Shown here piece by piece: positions 8,701 to 17,195 of a stretch of 64,000 nt of DNA; position 1 is the first letter of the stretch, and the number at the start of each line of letters is the position of its first letter. The stretch is taken from positions 60,893 through 124,892 of the forward strand of contig NZ_BJWG01000013.1 in the NCBI RefSeq assembly GCF_007990245.1. The letters run 5' to 3'. Both the position numbers and the translations under genes were made by a program. The stretch is from Cellulomonas composti (GTDB taxonomy: Bacteria > Actinomycetota > Actinomycetes > Actinomycetales > Cellulomonadaceae). The notes beneath the pieces were generated by a model that was given only the letters and a program-made list of their open reading frames with translations, was not told where the DNA came from and did no database searches.

Positions 8701-10682
8701 ACGCCGCGGGGATCGCGCTCGTGTTCTACGACGCGGGCGACCCGCACCTGCTGCCCGAGCCGCGGGTGCTGCAGGCCGTCGTGCTGCCGTTCCCGGGTGC
8801 ATGGCCGCAGCTCGGGCCGCTGCGGATCGTGCTCACCGGCGGGCCGACGCTCTCGGCGCGACTGTCCGGCCGCAGGCTGCGGATCACCGTGCCGCCCGGC
8901 GAGCAGGTCCGCGTCGCGATCTCGTCGTCGCTGCGTTCGCAGGACCTCGCGGACTTCGGGTTGTGGCGCTCGCACCTGGCGAGCACGATCGACCCCGACG
9001 GCGACGGCCAGGCGTCCGAGGACGAGGTGATCGCCGCGGCGATCCTGCTGCGTGCCGCTGTGGCCGGCTGGACGTGGTGGCTGACGCCGTCCGCCGACCT
9101 GCGCCTGGTGCACGCCGTCCCGAAGCCCGTGCGCGCGCCCGAGCTCGTCGACCTGCGCGTGCTGCTGCGGCCGCCGGGTCTGCCGGTGGCCCTGCTGGGC
9201 GGGATCGTCGACGTGCACGGACCCAGCACCGACCGCCTCGTCGTGCGCGCGTCGTGGCGCGAGTGGGTCGACGACGTCGCGACGCCCGGACCGGTGCAGG
9301 TGGACCGCACCGACGTCGTCGTGAACTCGCCCGTGTGGGGCGGCGAGGAGCTCGGGCTGCTCTGGATGGTCGACCACACGCCGAACCCGACCGACGCGTT
9401 CGGCGCCGCCGGGATGGGCGTGCACCGGGCGATCCAGACCTTCACCGACACCCATCACCGCGACGTCACCTACACGCCGAGCGGGCCGACCCGATACGCG
9501 GAGTTCTTCCCGGCGGCCGACGTCCCGGACCCGGAGTCCCCGGCTCTCGCCGGCGCCCCGCGCACGCTCACGGTCGCGTCGTCGGCCCGTCCCGCGGGTG
9601 CGGAGATCGTCGACACCGTGCCGCTGCTGCGCTGGGAGACGGGTACCGAGCCCGACCAGCCGTTCGCGCTGCGACGTGTGCGCCGTTCGGGCGTGCGGAT
9701 CTGGCTGCGGCGGCCGTGGTTCTCCTCGGGCGACGGCGAGCTGCTGGCCGTGCTGATCGCCGCCGGCGGCAACCCGCCGTCCGACGCCATCAGCCTGTGG
9801 GGCCGGGACCCGATCGTGCAGGGCGCTCAGGTCGCCGACGGCACGAGGCCGCCGCTCGTCGAGCCCGCGCACCTGCTCGCGGCCGCACTGTCCGGGGGCG
9901 GCTGGGTGCCGGACCGCACCGCTCGCCCCGTCGCGCTGCCGTCCACGTACCCGCTCGTCGACGTCGCCGGCACCCCGAACGCGCAGGTCTACGGCTACCG
10001 CCCCGAGTACCACCCCGACCGAGGGCAGTGGTACGTCGACGTCGCACTCGACGACGGCCCGCAGCTCTGGCCGTTCGTCCGCCTCGCGGTCGCGAGGTTC
10101 CAGCCGGACTCGATCGCCGGCTGCGCGCTCTCGCCCGTCGGGCTCACCTCGTGGGCTCAGCCGCTGCCGACCCGTACGACGACCGTCAACCGCCCGAACC
10201 CGCGCGCCGTCCGGGTCACCGTCACAGGCGCCGTCGGGTTCCTGCGGACCCGCGGACGCGGCGACGGTCGCCTCGCGACGGTCGGCGGCCAGCCGGGCGC
10301 GACGCGCTCGTCCGACGAGATCGACGCCGACGCCCCCGTCGGGCAGGCGCAGGTGCTCGACGACCTGCTGCGCCTCACGCGCGTCATGACCGCGAGCCTG
10401 CAGACCCTCGATGCCGGCGCGAGCGACCTGCAGTGGCGCACGGTCGCGACGCGCCGGCTCGCCGCGGTGGGCTTCGGCACCGAGTTCGACTTCAGGGTCA
10501 CCTGGACCGGCGAGCTGCCCGCGGTCGGGGTTCCCGTCGGCACGCCGGGTGCGTCGCAGCGCTGGCGCGTGCTCGTCGAGGAGGTCGAGCTCATGGACGC
10601 CGACGACCCCGACCAGCCCAACCTCCAGGGTGCGACGACCACCACCCCCCGCACGGTCTACCTGGACACGATCGCGCTGTAG
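5790..10682 (+). CDS. giant protein of unknown function, second of a pair (1630 aa)
   Basis: Not a family I can name. GTG start with GGAG 7 bases upstream, 9 bases after the first giant gene. No signal peptide or membrane helix; ~170 kDa. Visible pieces: a β-rich N-terminus; a charged helical stretch (~150-300) with RRYYDRPEEQTPYRKHPK; FN3-like β segments including LRWGTSYSFRLVGVDLAGDS (~571-590); an Ala-rich helical region (~600-760); a canonical EF-hand-type loop DPDGDGQASEDE at ~1068-1079; then a β-rich C-terminal half with an HRAIQTFTDTHHRDVTYTPS strand pattern and an RRPWFSSGDGELLAVLIAAG block (~1305-1330). It ends in RWRVLVEEVELMDADDPDQP and a short tail. Both genes are undamaged. The pair most likely forms one large complex; calcium binding is suggested only by the EF-hand loop. 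Confidence 0.8.
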   Translation: MPTTRVLMTALPHTLSAAAPVHLTAYVTHKLETATDTTLAKFPPARHWTATLRDGTLELLTDAVPDPIPLTVVSVPDDAAWVAVFPPKTRVTGYPAPDVSGAQWNSYPAHRLPDHAIDLHLMSLVANPTTRPPVLTSPVVKSFLGILGQTSRSYGQLLELAAQHEGRRAQLLARRSSEAASTLGISKGREGYQTRIEPTRSAIELLLDDEGVDERTTKLLDGALGVDNSGNPALQMLADAHATRRYYDRPEEQTPYRKHPKNGATLPRPTKPSPDFHQRAAHLADTPAVLRPLGLAVDLRIEDADARAALAKARWVAVRFTPAAGVKLTRVAPPRTRVVVSGDRFDAVSSDAWVGGAVPLGDDGYVVLDLDPDASGLKLDQHLRSYLQLAASETNGDTTTSAPGTLRTSGFAIARTDRVDATRERVQRSEDMTSPDDAPGVAGPLLTYDDLVRGMRLEVWDDRSGTWHSLHERRVDVTADPHDGTGPHPVLTDAPDVGYLQLSGLNRVPGNPANPYYLHEVVAGWDGWSLSAPRPGRVIVDEQHPPTPTPEDAEVSGVHVTTRAQPGSLPRLRWGTSYSFRLVGVDLAGDSVPRVTTLSPAPAPAASPAAVAAATAHLAHLADVYRRRDENGLLAAVRADVLAALPTFDDGADGPPAPGRDESATAAADAAWLTRAAQRVSDATPAAATREQLAAAVPKAFRTGDVTLDAAVGARLTSAALRSATLLRTAAAKSGPGVTEPVTVLAGEQAAAAFRRVAAASRTLAEGASSWRVRPQLAIDPAAFADLAAVPDLAVPGDVRAGARPIVTAPRPYLRWTPVPPPALVARDTLGTGEQLSRLVVRTGLPNGHPDGAKTSERHVLPPKATQLEAETDARFDAAIGSTSAAAQKKQYAIALAERGTLLDKRRPSLTNANGSHQQPGIALRSRPGANPDTAVTLDDIAAQRDTPLGEGQYVVHDTDLLTLPYLPDPHAAGIALVFYDAGDPHLLPEPRVLQAVVLPFPGAWPQLGPLRIVLTGGPTLSARLSGRRLRITVPPGEQVRVAISSSLRSQDLADFGLWRSHLASTIDPDGDGQASEDEVIAAAILLRAAVAGWTWWLTPSADLRLVHAVPKPVRAPELVDLRVLLRPPGLPVALLGGIVDVHGPSTDRLVVRASWREWVDDVATPGPVQVDRTDVVVNSPVWGGEELGLLWMVDHTPNPTDAFGAAGMGVHRAIQTFTDTHHRDVTYTPSGPTRYAEFFPAADVPDPESPALAGAPRTLTVASSARPAGAEIVDTVPLLRWETGTEPDQPFALRRVRRSGVRIWLRRPWFSSGDGELLAVLIAAGGNPPSDAISLWGRDPIVQGAQVADGTRPPLVEPAHLLAAALSGGGWVPDRTARPVALPSTYPLVDVAGTPNAQVYGYRPEYHPDRGQWYVDVALDDGPQLWPFVRLAVARFQPDSIAGCALSPVGLTSWAQPLPTRTTTVNRPNPRAVRVTVTGAVGFLRTRGRGDGRLATVGGQPGATRSSDEIDADAPVGQAQVLDDLLRLTRVMTASLQTLDAGASDLQWRTVATRRLAAVGFGTEFDFRVTWTGELPAVGVPVGTPGASQRWRVLVEEVELMDADDPDQPNLQGATTTTPRTVYLDTIAL

Positions 10683-10714
10683 CCGGGTCGTCCCGGGGGC
10701 GAACGCGCCGATCG

Positions 10715-11056
10715 CTAGACGCAGAAGGGATTGCCCTCGGGGTCGGCCAGGACGATCCAGCTGCCGTTGCTGTCCGACCGCCGCTCGACCAGCCGACCGC
10801 CGAGCGCCTCGACCTCGGCCGCCGTCGCCTCCCGGTCCTCGACGCTGCAGTCCAGGTGGACCCAACCAGGGTCGAGGTTCGGCCGGTCGGTCTGCTGGAA
10901 GAGCAGCCGGGTGCGCCCCTCGCCGGGGTCGACGAGCACGTAGCCGTTCCCGGTCCCCACGGGCGTGCCGCCGACCAGCCGTGACCAGAACTCCGCCAGC
11001 CGCGCGGGCTCCCGCGCGTTGATCGTCACGCAGCTCACGACGACGAGTGCAGCCAT
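10715..11056 (-). CDS. VOC (glyoxalase/bleomycin-resistance fold) family protein
   Basis: 113 aa from the ATG at 11056; an upstream in-frame start at 11083 would add nine residues the family lacks. The pattern VVVSCVTINAREPARLAEFW opens a βαβββ VOC module, and it ends with WIVLADPEGNPFCV, the usual DPEGN(P/E)FC close. VOC proteins bind metal through His/Glu residues or act as binding proteins. This is the short Glyoxalase_6-like type, for which the substrate cannot be predicted. Convergent with the second giant gene (32-base gap). Confidence 0.85.
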   Translation of the reverse strand: MAALVVVSCVTINAREPARLAEFWSRLVGGTPVGTGNGYVLVDPGEGRTRLLFQQTDRPNLDPGWVHLDCSVEDREATAAEVEALGGRLVERRSDSNGSWIVLADPEGNPFCV

Positions 11057-11116
11057 GGCCGGACTGTAGCGGCGGGTGCTCACATCCGTCCGGGACGTGT
11101 CGTCGCGTCCCGCCCG

Positions 11117-12664
11117 TCATCGCGCACCGTCCCGGTCCGGCTGGACGGCCGGCCCGGGCGGACCGTTCCGGAGGCGGCCGAGGGCGTCGCGGAACGTGTA
11201 GACCATCGCGGACCGCACGCTCGTGCCCGACGTCGTCGCCGGCGCGCGGAGCTGCCGCTCGACCCCGAGGTCGAGGCGGTGCACCTCATGGTGGTGGAAC
11301 CCGCACAAAAGCACGGCGTTGTCGAGGTCGCTCGGACCGCCGTGCCGGTCCCACCAGCGGATGTGGTGGACCTCGCAGCAGGACGCCACGGTGCCGCACC
11401 CGTTCCAGGAGCACGCCCGGTCGCGCGCGACGACGGCCAGACGCTGCGCGGGCGTGAAGTGCCGCCGCGCGCGTCCGACGTCGAGCGGCAGCCCGCGCCC
11501 GTCGAGCACGACCCGTGTCATCGCGCAGTCGCACAGCGCGGTCGCCAGCTCGTGCGGCGAGAGCACCGTGCCGTCCGACGTCGTCGCCGGAGGATGCGGC
11601 CGGAGCTCGACGGACGTCTCCCCGGCCTCGAGCTCCTGCCGCCGTCGACGGACCTCGTGCCACGCTTCCGCGGGGACGAGCAGGCATACCTGCGGCACGA
11701 CGCCCGGCGTGACCAGACCAGGCACCACACCGCCGTCACCCCCGCCGGCGCCCTCCCGACCCCGCGCGCCCGGCGCGGGCTCGGCGCCGGCAGGGGCACT
11801 CTCATCCGGCCGGGTCTCAGCGAGCGGCGTCTCGCCGCACCCGCTCTGCGCCGCCGGCGACCAACCGCGCCCCAGGGCGTGGCCGGCGAGCGCGGCGAGC
11901 GCGTCCGCGTTGGCCTGCTCGTGCGTGCGGTCCTCGTCGGACCGGTGCCCTGTGGCGTCGAGCGCGCGCTGCAGCGCCTGTCCGGCCAGCGGGTCGAGCC
12001 GACCCTTGAGATGCGTGCCGTCGGGCGTGTGCGTGAGGACGAGGTACCGCTCGCGCCGGCCGCGCTCCCGTTCGTCGTCGAGCGGCGCGGGGTCGTAGCC
12101 CGCGACGAGTGCCGCGAGGTCGCGCGTGAAGGTCCGGTCGTCGGTGCCGTGCGCGAGCTCGACGACCGCGGCCTGACCCTCCGACGACCGCAGGAACGCG
12201 GCGACGGTCTGCGATGCGCCCGCGAGGGTGCGCGCGAGTGCATCGACGTGGCGCTCGGGCACGTGACCGCCCAGGACCGCGGCGCGCACGTCCGGCAGCG
12301 CCGCCAAGGCCTGCGCGGACCGCACCTGCTGCTCCGCCCGCCACCGCGACGCTCCGAGCGCCCGGGCGCGCTGGTCGAGGAGCTCGCGTTCGTTGCCGAG
12401 GCGCTCCGCAGCCTCACGCTGCGCGACGAGCAGAGGCGCACGCAGTCCGACGACGAGCGCGGGCAGCCGATCGAGCACCGCAAGAGCCCGAGCCCGCGCA
12501 CCCACGGACCACGTGTCCGCCCGGTCGACCGAACCGACGAGCCCGACCAGCTCGTCCGCGACGGCCGCGAGCCGGCCGAGTGCGCGCCCCTCCTCGTCGA
12601 GCGCAACGGAGGCAGGAGCGAGATCCCGCCCCGCACCCTCGTCGACGACGCATGATTCGAACAC
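11117..12664 (-). CDS. DUF222 / HNH endonuclease (13E12-type)
   Basis: 515 aa. The N-terminal two thirds is DUF222 (alternating helices, LDPLAGQALQRALDATGHR). The C-terminal HNH nuclease has CSWNGC, then CCEVHHIRWWDRHGG and LDNAVLLCGFHHHEVH, with all metal-binding Cys/His present. I chose the GTG at 12664 (VFESCVVDEG), although the frame is open to 12745. That GTG lies inside the perfect SOS box TCGAACACGTGTTCGA, and a -10-like TATAGT sits just upstream, so the message would be leaderless and LexA-controlled. These multicopy actinobacterial genes spread within genomes. The middle holds a Pro/Gly/Ala-rich linker (~290-350). Confidence 0.9.
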   Translation of the reverse strand: MFESCVVDEGAGRDLAPASVALDEEGRALGRLAAVADELVGLVGSVDRADTWSVGARARALAVLDRLPALVVGLRAPLLVAQREAAERLGNERELLDQRARALGASRWRAEQQVRSAQALAALPDVRAAVLGGHVPERHVDALARTLAGASQTVAAFLRSSEGQAAVVELAHGTDDRTFTRDLAALVAGYDPAPLDDERERGRRERYLVLTHTPDGTHLKGRLDPLAGQALQRALDATGHRSDEDRTHEQANADALAALAGHALGRGWSPAAQSGCGETPLAETRPDESAPAGAEPAPGARGREGAGGGDGGVVPGLVTPGVVPQVCLLVPAEAWHEVRRRRQELEAGETSVELRPHPPATTSDGTVLSPHELATALCDCAMTRVVLDGRGLPLDVGRARRHFTPAQRLAVVARDRACSWNGCGTVASCCEVHHIRWWDRHGGPSDLDNAVLLCGFHHHEVHRLDLGVERQLRAPATTSGTSVRSAMVYTFRDALGRLRNGPPGPAVQPDRDGAR

Positions 12665-12672
12665 GTGTTCGA
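12657..12672. promoter_or_regulatory. LexA/SOS box over the HNH gene start
   Basis: TCGAACACGTGTTCGA is a perfect palindrome fitting the Gram-positive LexA consensus CGAAC-N4-GTTCG. On the minus strand the GTG in its centre is the likely start codon of the DUF222-HNH gene, and TATAGT ends just before the box. LexA bound here would block the -10 and the first codons. Confidence 0.8.
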
Positions 12673-12798
12673 CTATAGTCCAACCGTGACGAATCGGGCA
12701 ACGCCCACGCGCCCCCCGCGGTCGCCGCAGATCAGGAGTGTCCACGAATCAAGACAGGATTGGTTGGGTATGGACAGGACGCGCACTCGTCCCTACTG

Positions 12799-12828
12799 TT
12801 CCGAGTGTTCTGATCGGGTAACTCGGAA
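12799..12828. promoter_or_regulatory. operator candidate upstream of sulfate operon
   Basis: Perfect 8-bp inverted repeat TTCCGAGT-N14-ACTCGGAA, 39 bases before the sulfate-binding protein start. Its TTCCGA...TCGGAA arms resemble CymR-type Rrf2 operators. Two Rrf2 regulators are encoded at the end of the operon, so self-control by one of them is the simplest reading. A second, weaker repeat TGTCCA...TGGACA lies at 12739-12777. Confidence 0.5.
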
Positions 12829-12867
12829 TAGGCCGAGCCCCGCCGTCGCACTGGGAGCGCCCCGACC

Positions 12868-13938
12868 ATGAAGTTCACCTTCACCCGCCGGTCCTCACGC
12901 CTGGCCGCCGTCCTCGCCGCCGCGTCGCTGCTGGCGGTGACCGGGTGCAGCTCGTCCGACGACCCGGGCACCGGCTCGACGCAGACGGCCGGCTCGTCCG
13001 AGGCGCCCGCGAGCGAGGCGCCCGTCGAGGAGACGTCGATCGACCTCGTCGGCTTCGCCGTCATCCAGGCCGCGTACGACGACCTCGCGGCAGGGTTCGC
13101 GCAGACGGACGCCGGCGCGGGCGTCACGGTCAAGGGCTCGTTCGGCGCCAGCGGCGCCCAGAGCCGCGCCGTGATCGCCGGCCAGGACGCCGACCTCGTC
13201 GCGCTGTCGCTGACGCCGGACGTCGACAACATCGTCAAGGAGGGCCTGATCCCGGAGGACTGGAACACGGACCCGCAGAAGGGCATCGTGTCCGACTCGG
13301 TCGTCGTGATCGCGGTCCGCAAGGGCAACCCGAAGAACATCCAGGGCTGGGACGACATCGTCAAGGACGGCGTCGGCATCGTCACGGCGGACCCCGGGAC
13401 GTCGGGCTCCGCGAAGTGGAACCTGCTCGGCGCGTACACGCACGGGCTCGGCGACAACAACGACAAGGCCGCCGCCGAGGCGTACCTGCAGCAGTTCATC
13501 GACCACGTCGTGAGCTGGAACGACTCGGGCCGCACCGCGACGGACGCGTTCGTCAAGGGCACCGGCGACGTGCTCATCTCCTACGAGAACGAGGCGATCG
13601 CCGCCCGCGCCGCGGACGTCGAGCTCGACTACGTGGTCCCGGACTCGACGTTCCTCATCGAGAACCCGGCCGCCACGACGACGGACGCAGCGCAGCAGGC
13701 CAAGGACTTCCTCACCTTCGTCCGGTCCGACGAGGGTCAGCAGATCCTCGTGGCGCACGGCTTCCGCTCGCCGTTCGGCGTCGAGCCGACCGCGGACGTC
13801 GTGGGCGCGAACGACCCGTCCGACCCGTTCCCCGCGCCGGCCAGGATCTGGACGGTCGAGGACCTCGGCGGATGGAGCGTCGTGAACGACGAGCTGTTCG
13901 GCAAGGAAGACGGCCTCGTGACGCAGCTGCGGGGCTGA
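12868..13938 (+). CDS. sbp: sulfate ABC transporter substrate-binding lipoprotein
   Basis: 356 aa. Residues 1-27 form a lipoprotein signal (RRSSRLAAVLAAASLLAVTG before Cys, then SSSDD). The mature part follows the sulfate/thiosulfate-binding Sbp/CysP pattern: GFAVIQAAYDDLAAGF, SFGASGAQSRAVI, GNPKNIQGWDDIVKDGVG and NPGT-type TADPGTSGSAKWN. It captures sulfate outside the membrane and delivers it to CysT/CysW. ATG 12868 has GGGAG 10 bases upstream. First gene of a tight operon with the permeases, ATPase and two Rrf2 regulators. Confidence 0.95.
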   Translation: MKFTFTRRSSRLAAVLAAASLLAVTGCSSSDDPGTGSTQTAGSSEAPASEAPVEETSIDLVGFAVIQAAYDDLAAGFAQTDAGAGVTVKGSFGASGAQSRAVIAGQDADLVALSLTPDVDNIVKEGLIPEDWNTDPQKGIVSDSVVVIAVRKGNPKNIQGWDDIVKDGVGIVTADPGTSGSAKWNLLGAYTHGLGDNNDKAAAEAYLQQFIDHVVSWNDSGRTATDAFVKGTGDVLISYENEAIAARAADVELDYVVPDSTFLIENPAATTTDAAQQAKDFLTFVRSDEGQQILVAHGFRSPFGVEPTADVVGANDPSDPFPAPARIWTVEDLGGWSVVNDELFGKEDGLVTQLRG

Positions 13939-13939
13939 C

Positions 13940-14788
13940 GTGTCGCTCGTCGCACAGGTCGACCGGGCGACGCCCACCGCCCGCGGGCGGGGGCGTCGCC
14001 CCGGCGAGCTGACACGCGGGGCCGGTCTCGGTCTCGGGATCGGCGTGCTGTGGCTCAGCCTGCTCGTGCTGCTGCCGATCGCGGCGATCGTCTCGACGGC
14101 GTTCGAGGACGGGATCGCGGGGTTCTGGGAAGCGATCACCGACCCGGAGGCCCTCGCGGCGATCCGCTTCACGGTCGGGGCGGCCGCGCTCGTCACGCTC
14201 GTCAACGCCGTGATCGGGACGTTGATCGCCTGGGTGCTGGTCCGTGACCAGTTCCCGGGCAAGCGGATCCTCGAGGTCATCATCGACATCCCGTTCGCGC
14301 TCCCGACGATCGTCGCGGGCCTGGTGCTCATCACGTTGTACGGGCCGGGCGGGCCGTTCGGGATCAACCTCGTCGGGACGCAGGCGGGCGTGGTGCTGGC
14401 GCTGCTGTTCGTCACGCTGCCGTTCGTCGTGCGCTCGGTGCAGCCCGTGCTGATCGACGCGGACCGCGAGGTCGAGCAGGCCGCGGCCTCGCTCGGCGCC
14501 TCGGGTTTCGTGATCTTCCGTCGCGTCATCCTCCCGACGATCACGCCCGCCGTGGTCTCCGGCGCCGCGCTCAGCTTCGCGCGTGCGCTCGGCGAGTTCG
14601 GCTCCGTGATCCTCATCTCCGCCAACCTGATCGGGAAGACCCAGGTGTCCTCGTCGTACATCCTCAAGATGATCGAGTCGCAGGAGCCGGTGGCCGCCGC
14701 GGCCGTCGCGACCCTGCTGCTCGGCGTCGCCGTCGTCGTGCTCGTGATGCTCGACGTCATCCAGCGCCGGACGGCCCGCCGTGGTTGA
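13940..14788 (+). CDS. cysT: sulfate ABC transporter permease CysT (CysU)
   Basis: 282 aa with six predicted membrane helices and the binding-protein-dependent transport loop EQAAASLGASGFVIFRRVIL (EAA motif). GTG start one base after the preceding stop; its 3' end overlaps cysW by 8 bases. Forms the inner-membrane channel with CysW. The family pattern LPTIVAGLVLITLYGPGGPF is present. Confidence 0.95.
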   Translation: MSLVAQVDRATPTARGRGRRPGELTRGAGLGLGIGVLWLSLLVLLPIAAIVSTAFEDGIAGFWEAITDPEALAAIRFTVGAAALVTLVNAVIGTLIAWVLVRDQFPGKRILEVIIDIPFALPTIVAGLVLITLYGPGGPFGINLVGTQAGVVLALLFVTLPFVVRSVQPVLIDADREVEQAAASLGASGFVIFRRVILPTITPAVVSGAALSFARALGEFGSVILISANLIGKTQVSSSYILKMIESQEPVAAAAVATLLLGVAVVVLVMLDVIQRRTARRG

Positions 14789-15695
14789 CGTCCTGGAACC
14801 CGAAGCCCCGACGAGGTCGCCGAGGAACGGCCGCGGCCGCGGATCCGACGAGGGTGTGGCGCCGCAGGTGCGGCGCGCGCGTCGTCGTCGGACCCGTACC
14901 ACGTGGGTGCTGCGCACGATCGCGGTGCTGTACGTGACCGGCCTCGTCGCACTGCCGGTCGCGTCGGTCGTCCAGCACACGTTCGCCGACGGCCTCGCAC
15001 CTGTGATCGAGGTCATCACGTCCGAGGACTTCCTCGCGGCGCTGCGCCTGACGGCCATCGTGGCGGGCATCGCCGTGACCATCAACACGGTGTTCGGCGT
15101 CGGGATGTCGTTGCTGCTGGTGCGCTACCGGTTCCGGGGCCGCCGATTCATCTCGGCGGTCATCGACCTGCCGGTGTCGATCTCCCCGATCGTCGTCGGC
15201 GTCGCGCTGATCCTCGTGTACGGCTCGTACGGGTGGTTCGGCGGCGCGCTCGAGGACGCGGGCTTCCGGGTCATCTTCGCCGTGCCGGGCATGGTGCTCG
15301 CGACGGTCCTGGTCTCGCTGCCTCTCGTGCTGCGGGAGATCGTGCCGACGCTCGAGGAGGCCGGCATCGAGCAGGAGCAGGCGGCGCAGTCGCTCGGCGC
15401 GGGTCCGTGGCAGCGGTTCTGGCGTATCACGCTCCCGACGATCAAGTGGGCGCTGGCGTACGGCGTCGCGCTCAGCCTGGCGCGGTCGATGGGTGAGTTC
15501 GGAGCGGTCCGTGTCGTGTCCGGCTCGGTCGCGGGCGTGTCCCAGACCCTCACGCTCTACGTCAACGACTCGTACCAGGAGTTCGGCGCGCAAGCCCAGC
15601 AGCAGGCCTTCGCCGCTGCGTTCGTTCTCATGGCGATCGCCGTCGTGCTGATCGTCGTCATCGCCGCGTTGCGGCCCAAGGAGGACAGGTCATGA
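14781..15695 (+). CDS. cysW: sulfate ABC transporter permease CysW
   Basis: 304 aa with an Arg-rich cytoplasmic N-terminus (~45 residues, longer than usual) and six membrane helices. The EAA loop is [40 protein letters not shown] matches the CysW family. GTG start inside the end of cysT, and the ATG of cysA overlaps its stop, so translation is coupled. Partner of CysT in sulfate import. Confidence 0.95.
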   Translation: MVDVLEPEAPTRSPRNGRGRGSDEGVAPQVRRARRRRTRTTWVLRTIAVLYVTGLVALPVASVVQHTFADGLAPVIEVITSEDFLAALRLTAIVAGIAVTINTVFGVGMSLLLVRYRFRGRRFISAVIDLPVSISPIVVGVALILVYGSYGWFGGALEDAGFRVIFAVPGMVLATVLVSLPLVLREIVPTLEEAGIEQEQAAQSLGAGPWQRFWRITLPTIKWALAYGVALSLARSMGEFGAVRVVSGSVAGVSQTLTLYVNDSYQEFGAQAQQQAFAAAFVLMAIAVVLIVVIAALRPKEDRS

Positions 15696-16690
15696 GCCAG
15701 CATCCGGGACGGTCCGGCGGACGTTCGGGTGAGCCGTCGGGGATCGTCGTGCGGGGCGTGCACCGCAAGTTCGGCGACTTCGTCGCGCTCGACGACGTGG
15801 ACCTGGAGGTCAAGCCCGGCGGGCTGACCGCGCTGCTCGGCCCGTCCGGCGGCGGGAAGTCGACGCTGCTGCGCATCATCGCCGGCCTGGACTACCCGGA
15901 CCGCGGCACGGTCGAGATCGCGGGCCAGGACGCGACGTTCCTGCCGCCGCAGCGGCGCTCGGTGGGCTTCGTCTTCCAGCACTACGCGGCGTTCAAGCAC
16001 CTGACCACGGCGCGCAACGTCGCGTTCGGGCTCGAGATCCGCAAGCGTCCCAAGAACGAGGTCGCCGAGAAGGTGCAGGAGCTCCTCGAGCTGGTGCACC
16101 TCGAGCAGTTCGCCGACCGCCTGCCGTCACAGCTCTCGGGCGGTCAGCGCCAGCGCATGGCGTTGGCCCGCGCGCTCGCGGTCGAGCCCGAGGTCCTCCT
16201 GCTCGACGAGCCGTTCGGCGCGCTCGACGCCAAGGTCCGCAAGGAGCTGCGCGACTGGTTGCGCCGCCTGCACGACGAGGTCCACGTCACCACCCTGTTC
16301 GTCACGCACGACCAGGAGGAGGCGCTCGAGGTGGCCGACGAGATCGTCGTCATCAACGAGGGCCGCATCGAGCAGGTCGGCTCGCCGGGCGACCTGTACG
16401 ACCGACCGGCCAACGACTTCGTCATGTCCTTCCTCGGTCCGGTCACGCGCCTCGCGGGCGAGCTCGTGCGCCCGCACGACGTCGAGGTGCTTCTCGACGA
16501 GCGCGCCGGGGCGGTCGAGGTCACCGTGACCAAGCTCCTGCGCGTGGGGTACGAGGTCAGGGCGGAGACGCTCGCGGCGGACGGCTCGACGCCGTGGGTG
16601 CAGCTCAACCGCGTCCAGGTCGACGAGCTCGGGTTGCAGGTCGGCGCCGTCGTCTGGCTGCGCGCGCTCGTCGTGCGCGCGGCGGCCTGA
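15692..16690 (+). CDS. cysA: sulfate ABC transporter ATP-binding protein CysA
   Basis: 332 aa. Walker [10 protein letters not shown] at ~51-59, signature [15 protein letters not shown], Walker [15 protein letters not shown] and H-loop [10 protein letters not shown] are all intact. The C-terminus (~235-332) is a TOBE-like domain. It powers the CysT/CysW pore. The 4-base overlap with cysW (ATGA) and the Rrf2 gene 7 bases downstream show one transcription unit. Confidence 0.95.
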   Translation: MSQHPGRSGGRSGEPSGIVVRGVHRKFGDFVALDDVDLEVKPGGLTALLGPSGGGKSTLLRIIAGLDYPDRGTVEIAGQDATFLPPQRRSVGFVFQHYAAFKHLTTARNVAFGLEIRKRPKNEVAEKVQELLELVHLEQFADRLPSQLSGGQRQRMALARALAVEPEVLLLDEPFGALDAKVRKELRDWLRRLHDEVHVTTLFVTHDQEEALEVADEIVVINEGRIEQVGSPGDLYDRPANDFVMSFLGPVTRLAGELVRPHDVEVLLDERAGAVEVTVTKLLRVGYEVRAETLAADGSTPWVQLNRVQVDELGLQVGAVVWLRALVVRAAA

Positions 16691-16697
16691 GGCCGTC

Positions 16698-17120
16698 GTG
16701 CACGTCTCCGCGAAGGTGGACTACGCCGTCCGCGCCCTGCTGCTGCTGGCCGAGCATGCACCGGCGCTCGTCACGGTCGAGACGCTGAGCGTCGAGCAGG
16801 ACCTGCCGCGCGGGTACGCCGAGGGGATCCTCAACGAGCTGCGCAAGCACGGGTTCGTCGTCGGCAAGCGCGGGGTGGGCGGGGGCTACCAGCTCGCGCG
16901 GCCCGCCGCGACGATCCGCGTCGGTGACGTGGTCAGCGATCTGGAGGGGCCGTTCGTCACGGTGCGGGCGGCCGCGCCGGACACGCTCGACTACACCGGC
17001 GTCGCGCAGCACGTGCCGTCACTGTGGGGTGCCGTCGACGACCGCCTGCACGACGTGCTCGACGCCGTGTCGCTCGCGGACCTGCTCGTCGGAAGGCTGC
17101 CTGCGCCCTCGTCGTCGTGA
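16698..17120 (+). CDS. Rrf2 family transcriptional regulator (cysteine-free)
   Basis: 140 aa, starting VHVSAKVDYAVRALLLLAEH, the Rrf2 N-terminal winged-helix pattern; RGYAEGILNELRKHGFVVGK and GVGGGYQLARPA give the recognition helix and wing. It contains no cysteine, so it cannot hold an Fe-S cluster as IscR or NsrR do; it is more like CymR, which responds to a protein or metabolite partner. Seven bases after cysA, so probably autoregulatory for the sulfate operon through the 12799-12828 repeat (inference). Confidence 0.9.
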   Translation: MHVSAKVDYAVRALLLLAEHAPALVTVETLSVEQDLPRGYAEGILNELRKHGFVVGKRGVGGGYQLARPAATIRVGDVVSDLEGPFVTVRAAAPDTLDYTGVAQHVPSLWGAVDDRLHDVLDAVSLADLLVGRLPAPSSS

Positions 17121-17195
17121 CGGTGGACGCGACGCTCGTCGGGACGGTGGAGGGCCGTGCCGACGAGCGTCGTCGCGTGGGGAACAATGGGCGCC

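Noticed and set aside
3693..11120. A 2475-codon minus-strand frame and others of similar size
   Set aside because: Antisense shadow of the giant genes caused by extreme GC at third positions; the Arg/Gly/His-rich translation has no domain and no start signals.
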